NCBI GenBank assembly: GCA_018820745.1
Contig: JAHJNP010000328.1
Span: 1-5,109 of the forward strand
Direction: 5' to 3'
DNA length: 5,109 nt
DNA from: Gammaproteobacteria bacterium
GTDB lineage: Bacteria > Pseudomonadota > Gammaproteobacteria > Burkholderiales > Thiobacillaceae
Shown here: positions 1-5,109 of the stretch, in pieces
Numbering within the stretch: the stretch's first letter is position 1
How the letters are laid out: the number at the start of each line of letters is the position of its first letter
Position numbers and translations under genes: made by a program
The notes under the pieces: generated by a model
Databases searched by the model: none
Told to the model about the DNA's origin: nothing
The model's input: the letters and a program-made list of their open reading frames with translations, nothing else

Positions 1-189
1 CGCCAGGTTCAATACCCCGGCGTCCCCGCTGCCCAGCTCGACCTGGCCGCCCTCGCCTGCCGTGCCTTCGGCAGCGGCCAGGCTGTCGGTTGCGTTGGCG
101 AGGAGCTGGGCGCTGCTCAAGAGATCGAGATCGCCGCCGGCATACAGTCCGATACGCCCGCCCTTGCCGCCGCTGGCGTCGACCGTACC
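1..189 (-). repeat. Beta-helix repeat block D, continuing past the window edge
   Basis: Residues 1641-1703 show GTVDASGGKGGRIGLYAGGDLDLLSSAQL, a roughly 20-residue loop, then GEGGQVELGSGDAGVLNLA. The unit 'G-x-(V/I)-D-A-S-G-G-x-G-G-x-(I/V)-x-L' is one of the most typical turns of the large GC-rich filamentous haemagglutinin family. The repeat is still in full register at base 1, so more beta-helix probably follows beyond the window. Confidence 0.65.
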
Positions 190-3100
190 CGCCACGCGGA
201 TCGCGCCCTGATCGGCCGACAGCAGGAATTCATGCGCCTTGACGCTGTCCGTCTCGGCCACGTCGATATCGCCTTCGCGCACCCGGATGCTGCGCGCGGC
301 GTGGAAACCGCCGGTTTCCAGCGTGGTGTTCAAGGCGGAAAAATCGTTGTCGCCGTTTGCATCCGGGTTGACACGCCTGGCCGCCAGCACGAAGCGGCCG
401 GACTCGAAGCCGCTCGCCGCATCGCCCTGCAGCGTGCCATCGAGAACGGCATCGTCGTTCGCCAGCACCGTCAGCTCGCCGGCGTCGCCGCCTGCGCTGT
501 CGCCGCCAACGTCGATCAGGGAGGCGCTTTGCGCCGTCACGTTGCCCGCGCGGGCAACGAGATTCACCGTGCCGCCCGCGGCATGCGCCCGGGTGTCGGC
601 GAAGTCCACGCTGGCGCCGCCGGCCCGGATTTCGCTGCCGGCCAGCAGCGTGACGTCGCCCGTTTCCGCGCGCAGCGTGACGATGCCGGCGGGCATCTCG
701 ATGCGGCCGCCATGCGTCACGCTCGCGCCGACCAGGTCCAGCTGGCCGCCCAGCGCAGCAGCCGCCGTTGCCGTCGTCGCTGCGGGCAGTCCGGTCACAA
801 GATTGCCGGCCGCCTCGATCGCCTGATCGGCCCCGGCCGCCACCGTGATGCGGCCCGCGTCGACGGTCAGATGACCGGACGCGCCGCCACCGGCTTCCGC
901 CTTGAAGGCGCCGCCCAGGCCCAGCACCTGTCCGCTGGCGGTCAGGGTCGTGGTATCGAAACCGCGCAGCGCGAAGTCGCCCTCGCCCAGTTCCACCTCG
1001 CGCGCCAGCACGCTCAGATCGCCCTGGCCGGTCGTGCCGCTGAAAGCGGTTGCGGCCTTGATACCGTCCGGGTTGGAGAAGCTGACCTTGTCGGCCTGCA
1101 GCGTCGCGCCTTGTCCCGCCGTTCCATAGCCGGCCAGGCCGGCCGCCTCGATGCTCAAGCTGGCGAGATCGTCGCTGCCGAGGCTCACGTTGCCGTAAAG
1201 GTCCAGCGTGGAATAGCTGCGCAACACGAGGTGCGCCGGACTGCCTAGATCCGTTAGGCGATCCTGGTCGAACACCATTCCGTCCGGATTGACGGCCAGG
1301 CCGTTTTCCACCAGCGAGATGCGCGTCGCGCCCAGTGTCAATGCGCCGCCGCGCTCCGGGAGTTCCACCTGACCCAGGGTGCGATTGTCCAGGGTGGCAT
1401 CCAGAATCGTCGACTTGCCGGCGCGCACGGTCGCCCCGGCCGCCACGTCGAGCACGCCGCCGGTCAGGCTGGCGGACTCGCGGGTGAGGGCGATCTGGTC
1501 GCCGGCGGACACCCGCAACAGGGCGCCGTCGCCGTTGCCGGAGGCATCGGTCACGACAATATCCCGGGCCTCGCCTGAGAATTCGCCGTCGCCGGCCACC
1601 ACGGCGCCGTCTTCCAGCTTCACCGTATCGCGTGCAGCCAGGATCAGTTCCGGCGCGGACAACACGTGGTCGGCATCGTTGGCGATCACCACGCTGTCGC
1701 TGCGCTGTTCCAGCCGCACCCGCTCGCCGTCCGCACTGCGGGTGCCGCCCAGCAGCAGGCTGGCGGCGCCGAGACTATCGAGCTGGTCTGCGCTGAGGGT
1801 GACGTAACCGTCGGCATAGCTGGCGCCGGTCGAGGTCACCGCCAGATTGTCGGCCGAAATGTCCACCTCCGCGCCGCGGTGGCCGCTGGCATAGCCGGTC
1901 AGCAGTTTTCCTTGCAGCGAGAGCTCGTTGCCGACGCTGATGGAAAGCCGGCCGGCATCGCCCGGCAATTGCGCGCCGGTTTGATGGGCGAAGGCGCCGC
2001 TGGCGTACGTATCCAGAAACTCGCTGTACTGGCGGGCGGTGCTGCCGGGGCGGATTTCGAACGTGGACGTGCGCGCGCCGTGCAGCACATCGCCGGTTGC
2101 CGTGGCGCTGCCGACATAGCCAGCCACCCGGGTGGCCCCGTTGGGCAGGGCGACGGCGCGGCCGGGAACCTGATCGGAGGATTGCTCGACCACCTTTACC
2201 AGATAGGCGCCGGGCAACAACGCGTAGCGAGCCGGCAACAGCGCGTAGCTTCCGGCCGCCAGCCCCTGCGCTCCCTCCAGCAGCTGCACGCTCGCGCCGG
2301 GGTTCCAGTCTTCGAGCCCCTCGTAGGTCTGGTGGTCGTACGCGGCGAAGTGGCTGCCCAGTCCGGGCAGGACGGCGTAGAGCCCCTCGCTGTTTTCCGG
2401 CGACAGGAAATCTTTCGAGCCGCCCGGCCCCTTGAGGAATTCGTAGGCATAGAGATCGCCGCCGCCCGACAGATCGACGCGCGCGCCCGCGTCCTGGATC
2501 ACGCGGTCACCTTCCAGCACGACCAGTTTTTCCGGCGGGCCGGAGAGGATTTTCTTGAACAGGCCGAAGTCATAGACCCAGTCGCCGCCGGACAACTCGG
2601 TGACGCCCAGCGGAATGATCTGGCCATCCGCGGAAACGGAGGTGAGGCTGCCTGCTTCCAGCGCAACCTCGCCATCTGGCGTGGCGACGCGCGTCAGCGA
2701 CACGGAATCATTCAGGCCCGAGGGCAGTCCGTTGTTGCTGAACGAATGAGTGACGCGGGTGATGGTTTCTGAACGCAGCGCGATTTCGCCGAACGGCGCC
2801 TTGATCGTGCCGCGCTGTTCGATGAACGGCGCGGCGAAGCTGAGCTGGCCGCCGGCCGAAAGCACCGCGCTGTCGGCGCCGGTGGAGGTGACGGTGATGC
2901 GCCCGGCGGGATTGTTGTGAATCTCGATGGCATAGTCGGCGAGGCTGGCAGGATAGATCTGGCGCGCCGCCAGATTCAGATCCCCGCCGGTGGAGAGGCT
3001 ACCGTCGTGACGATAGGCTTTTATGGCGTCGATCTCGACTTCATACACGGTGTCGCGCACGCGGATATCGCCCTGGCTGACCAGATTCGTCGTGCCGAAA

Positions 3101-5109
3101 CCTTGCAGGCTGCTGTGCCCGACCAGTTCGATCAGGCCGGCGTTCACGGTGAGCGAGCCGGCGCCGCCGCTGGCGTCGTTGCGCAGAAATTCGCCCTGGG
3201 CATCCTTGTCCGGATTGCCGATGATGGCGGACGCCGCTGCCAGGTCGACCTGGGCGGCGTCCACGGCCGACAGGTTCGGGGCATACAGACTCAGGCGGCC
3301 AGCCAGGCTCAGGTCCGCGTCATCGGCGAACGCGATGCGGTGCTCGCCTTGCAGGCTCAGGTCGGCGAAACCGCCTGCCTCCACCTGGCTTTGCGCCAGC
3401 CGCGCCTGGCCGTTCAGGCTGTCGGTATCGAGGGCTGTGCCCGCCTCCATGCCCGCCGTAAGCGCGGTCGGATCGGCCTGCAGCGTGACGACGCGCTGGC
3501 TGTTCAGGGCGGTGTACAGGGGATCATCGGCGATGTGCGTGAACCACTTTGGCCCCATGCGATCCAGCTCGACGCTCAGGCTGCCGCCCTGCGCCTGGCT
3601 GCCGCCGGCACGGCCGGCCAGATCGCCCTCAATCAGCATCCCTTCGCGCGCCGCAAGCCGAATCGAACCGCCATCGCTGGCCACTGGCGTGGCTGCCAGC
3701 CCCGATGCGCCGACCAGGTCCAGCGTGGTGCTGGTGCCGGAAACATCGATCAGGGAGCCTTCCTGGGCAAGCAGATAACCCTTGGCCGCCGTGATGGACA
3801 CCGTGCCGCCGTCCAGCACCTCGCCCCGGCGCAGGTTCTGGGCATTGGGCGCCGCGCGGTAATGGCCGCCGGCCAGCAGCTGGCTGTTCGCCCCCAGGAA
3901 GATCGACCGGCCCGGGTCGTAGTTGGCCATGGCCTTGTCGTTGTCCAGCAGCGGAGTTTGCGCCAGTTCGATGCTGCCGGCCGCCGCCGCCAGCGTCCCC
4001 AGCACGGTGATCTGACGGCTGGCGGTCAGGGCGATCTCGCCCTCGGGATCGACCCGGATCGAAGCCCCCTCGCCGACAGTGATATCGCCGCGGGTGAAAT
4101 TCTCCGCGACCAGTTCGACGCGTGTCGGCGCGCGCAGGTCGGCGGGCAGCGCGACCTGTTGCGTGACCGCAGCCAGGTTCGCGCTGCTGGGCGTCAGGCG
4201 GAAGTCGGCGCGCAGCTGCGCCGACATCGGCTTCGGCTGGAGGGTGAAGCCGTCCTCGACGACCACGCCGTCCACGCCGGTGAGTTTGTAGGTGCTGAAG
4301 CCGCCCTGGGCGAAGAAGCCCTCATCCAGCACGAATTCACCCACTGCGCCGCCCGGGTTCTCCCCCAGGTGGATGCTGGATGTGCTCAGCTTCAGGCTGC
4401 CGCCGTTCTCCATGCCGTAGCCGCGCAGCTCGCCGCCCAGATCGATACGGGTCGTCATCGCGTTGGCGACATCGGCCTGGCCGAAACCGCCGCTCGACAG
4501 ATCGATGGTGCCGCCGTCGCCGTAGCTCGGTTTACCGTTGCCTGCCACCCGGGCACCGCCGCTGACGTCGAGCACGCTGCCGGCGGCGAGATTCAGGTCC
4601 GAATGCGCCGACAGCTCGATGGTGCCGCCGTCGAGTGTCAGCGTGCCGGTGCCGGCTGCCGGCCCCGAACCGGGCAGATCGTTGACCCACAAACCGGCCA
4701 CGTCGAGCAGCGCTTCGGCGCCGATGTTGATCGCGAAATCTTCCGCAACCATCCCTGTTTCCTTGTCCTGGCTGACGGCCGTGGTCAGGCTGATTTCTCC
4801 ACCCGCCGCCCGGATGTCGCCGTCGACGTCGATGCGCCGCCCCTTCAGGCTGACGCTGCCGTTGACGCCTGCGTCCAGCGTCACCTCCGCCGGTACGATT
4901 ACACGACCCTTGCTATTCACCGCCACGCCGCCGAAGCCGCCGCGCGACAGGAAATCCGTGGACAGGGTCACCTCCCCCGGCAACGCATCGTCGATGCCGA
5001 ACGCGAGCGCGCCGGTATGCGCGGAAACGAAGCTCAAATCCGGCAGCGCGGCGACCGGCAGGCTGCTGTCAGCCTGCAGGGTCAGCGCCAGTTTGCCGGC
5101 GGCGAGATC
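1..5109 (-). CDS. Filamentous haemagglutinin (FhaB/TpsA)-family giant exoprotein, internal fragment, partial at both ends
   Basis: The minus-strand frame whose codons end at plus coordinates divisible by three is open from 5109 to 1: 1703 codons with no stop. Methionines inside are sparse and none is a credible start, so both gene ends lie outside the window. The protein shows imperfect beta-strand repeats rich in Gly, Asp, Ser, Ala and aliphatic residues, for example GSVLDVSGG (residues 177-185 of the fragment), GSLIDVSGT (451-459), GARVDLSGGG (875-884) and SLIDVGGD (1530-1537). I saw no cysteine and few tryptophans. These traits are known for two-partner-secretion exoproteins, which cross the outer membrane through a TpsB/FhaC-type pore and fold outside the cell as a long right-handed beta-helix used in adhesion, aggregation or contact-dependent inhibition. 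The YALLPARYALLPGAY segment (955-969) points to the large 'filamentous haemagglutinin family outer membrane protein' group, which often carries a C-terminal DUF3739 region; that assignment is from memory. Signal peptide, TPS domain, C-terminus and partner gene are not visible. The family is secure; substrate, receptor and role are unknown. An autotransporter with a beta-helix passenger is a less likely alternative. Confidence 0.9.
460..576 (-). repeat. Beta-helix repeat block C with SLIDVGGD motif
   Basis: Residues 1512-1550 read as GGTVNLVARAGNVTAQ, SASLIDVGGDSAGG, then DAGELTVLA. SLIDV matches SLIDVSG of block B about 1080 residues earlier, and the underlying DNA shares the string tcgatcaggga (plus strand) in both places. 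This shows that the same coil type recurs far apart in the protein. It is followed by VLDGTLQGDAA, another strand-turn unit. Confidence 0.65.
540..559. repeat. Perfect 20-bp palindrome inside the coding sequence
   Basis: The plus strand reads cgttgcccgcgcgggcaacg, which equals its own reverse complement. It lies within the codons for VARAGNV of repeat block C. It has no spacer, so it cannot form a normal stem-loop without opening the centre, and no T-tract follows on either strand; a terminator is therefore not supported. In DNA this GC-rich, one palindrome of this size across 5 kb is unusual but could be chance. Confidence 0.5.
754..783 (-). other. Ala/Thr low-complexity run, possible linker
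   Basis: Residues 1443-1452 read AATTATAAAA, preceded by VTGLPA and followed by LGGQLDLVGASV. The run interrupts the glycine-turn beta-helix pattern and would suit a flexible loop or linker between helix sections. At the DNA level it is a mix of Ala and Thr codons, not a pure simple repeat. Its structural role is inferred only from composition. Confidence 0.45.
2194..2487 (-). other. Non-repetitive conserved-looking island with GDLYAYEF, GPGGSKD, YAVLPG and YALLP motifs
   Basis: Residues 875-972 break from the repeat pattern. In order they carry GARVDLSGGGDLYAYEF (875-891), LKGPGGSKDFLSPE (from 892), a YAVLPGLGSHFAAYD stretch, a Trp-containing LEDWNPGASVQL stretch, and SYALLPARYALLPGAYLV (954-971). 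The segment is richer in Tyr, Phe, Pro and Trp than the flanking beta-helix. I recognise this order of motifs from large filamentous haemagglutinin family proteins of GC-rich proteobacteria, where it lies in the body of the protein rather than at either end. It may be a globular extra-helical domain or a cap between two beta-helix sections; no biochemical role is known to me. Confidence 0.65.
2206..2247 (-). repeat. Tandem 21-bp / 7-residue repeat (YALLPAR-YALLPGA)
   Basis: Two adjacent 21-bp units encode YALLPAR (residues 955-961) and YALLPGA (962-968). At the DNA level the units share TACGCG and TTG-CC cores and differ at a few positions, in both synonymous and non-synonymous changes, so this is an old in-frame duplication or a conserved family motif rather than a fresh slippage event. 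A related YAVLPG lies some 40 residues upstream. Confidence 0.75.
3565..3813 (-). repeat. Beta-helix repeat block B (protein repeats in the exoprotein)
   Basis: Residues 433-515 hold the clearest run of haemagglutinin-type repeats in the window: DGGTVSITAAKGYLLAQ, GSLIDVSGT, DGGSIRLAAREGMLIEGDL and GGSLSVEL. Each unit pairs a 'GG-(S/T)-hydrophobic-x-hydrophobic' strand with a following turn. The insert between GSLIDVSGT and DGGSIRLAA (about 20 residues) could be a loop protruding from the helix. The block resembles block A, and the pattern recurs near the far end of the window. Confidence 0.7.
4084..4092 (-). other. RGD tripeptide in the exoprotein
   Basis: Residues 340-342 of the fragment read Arg-Gly-Asp within the context ENFTRGDITVGEGASI. 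In Bordetella FHA an RGD tripeptide has been linked to host integrin interactions, so the motif is worth marking. Here it sits next to a predicted beta strand (ITV) and may simply be a beta-turn. A three-residue match in a protein this long and this rich in Gly and Asp is easily due to chance, so function is not claimed. Confidence 0.4.
4486..4644 (-). repeat. Beta-helix repeat block A (protein repeats in the exoprotein)
   Basis: Residues 156-208 of the fragment contain successive short strands separated by glycine turns: TLTLDGGTIELSA, then DLNLAAGSVLDVSGG, then YGDGGTIDLSSGG. The pattern GGTI-(E/D)-L-S occurs twice about 38 residues apart, framing a GSVLDVSGG turn. Such spacing and alternation of aliphatic and small polar residues are typical of coils in filamentous haemagglutinin beta-helices. 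The repeats are degenerate in protein and are not obvious at the DNA level, so they look old rather than recently duplicated. Confidence 0.7.

Noticed and set aside
540..559. The palindrome as a transcription terminator
   Set aside because: There is no loop and no T-tract on either strand, and the site lies in the middle of a continuous coding frame.
232..1248. A 338-codon plus-strand open frame
   Set aside because: It is antisense to the beta-helix frame. Its translation is rich in Arg, Ala, Gln and His with no recognisable motif, as expected from the complement of GC-rich codons, whereas the minus frame shows clear repeats.
1899..2117. Short minus-strand open frames out of phase with the main frame (also near 2196-2450 and 2712-2933)
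   Set aside because: They lie in another minus frame than the continuous 1703-codon frame. Their products are Arg/Pro/Ala-rich without motifs, so they are overlapping shadows.
1666..2772. A 368-codon plus-strand open frame
   Set aside because: This is also an antisense shadow. It crosses the strongest family motifs of the minus frame (YALLPARYALLPGAY) and gives only low-information Ala/Gly/Arg/Gln-rich sequence.
3023..3778. A 251-codon plus-strand open frame with Ser/Arg/Pro/Ala-rich product
   Set aside because: The composition is typical of a frameshifted antisense reading of GC-rich DNA, and it overlaps repeat block B of the real gene.
1..5109. Contact-dependent inhibition (CdiA) toxin or immunity genes
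   Set aside because: No toxin tip, VENN-type motif or small downstream immunity gene is seen; only the repeat body of the exoprotein is present, so a CDI role cannot be supported from this window.

Overview
The window is the interior of one very large gene on the minus strand. Reading the reverse complement from base 5109 to base 1, the frame is open for all 1703 codons: there is no stop, and neither the true start nor the end lies inside. The predicted protein is rich in Gly, Ala, Leu, Asp, Ser and Val, and I see no cysteine in it. It is built of imperfect short beta-strand repeats of the type 'GG-(S/T)-(I/L/V)-x-L-x-A' and 'GS-(L/V)-(I/L)-D-V-S-G-G'. This is the make-up of a right-handed beta-helix exoprotein of the filamentous haemagglutinin (FhaB/TpsA) family, the giant secreted adhesins of two-partner (type Vb) secretion.

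Layout in transcription order (right to left): bases ~5109-4100 hold beta-helix repeats, with a clear block at 4486-4644. Bases ~4100-3565 hold an RGD tripeptide and a second clear repeat block. Bases ~3565-2490 hold further degenerate beta-helix. Bases ~2490-2190 hold a non-repetitive island with the paired YALLP motif, which I recognise from very large 'filamentous haemagglutinin family outer membrane proteins' of GC-rich proteobacteria. Bases ~2190-1 return to beta-helix repeats, including an Ala/Thr run, Asp/Asn/Gly-rich loops and two more well-formed repeat blocks. The N-terminal signal peptide and TPS domain would lie beyond base 5109, and the C-terminal end beyond base 1.

The DNA is strongly GC-rich (roughly two thirds G+C by eye) with GC-rich codon choice throughout, which fits a beta- or gamma-proteobacterium; I cannot name the genus. 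I see no RNA gene, promoter, terminator, mobile element or CRISPR array. The long plus-strand open frames are antisense shadows of the GC-rich coding frame. I found no evidence of a new biological system; the points of interest are features of one giant adhesin-like protein.
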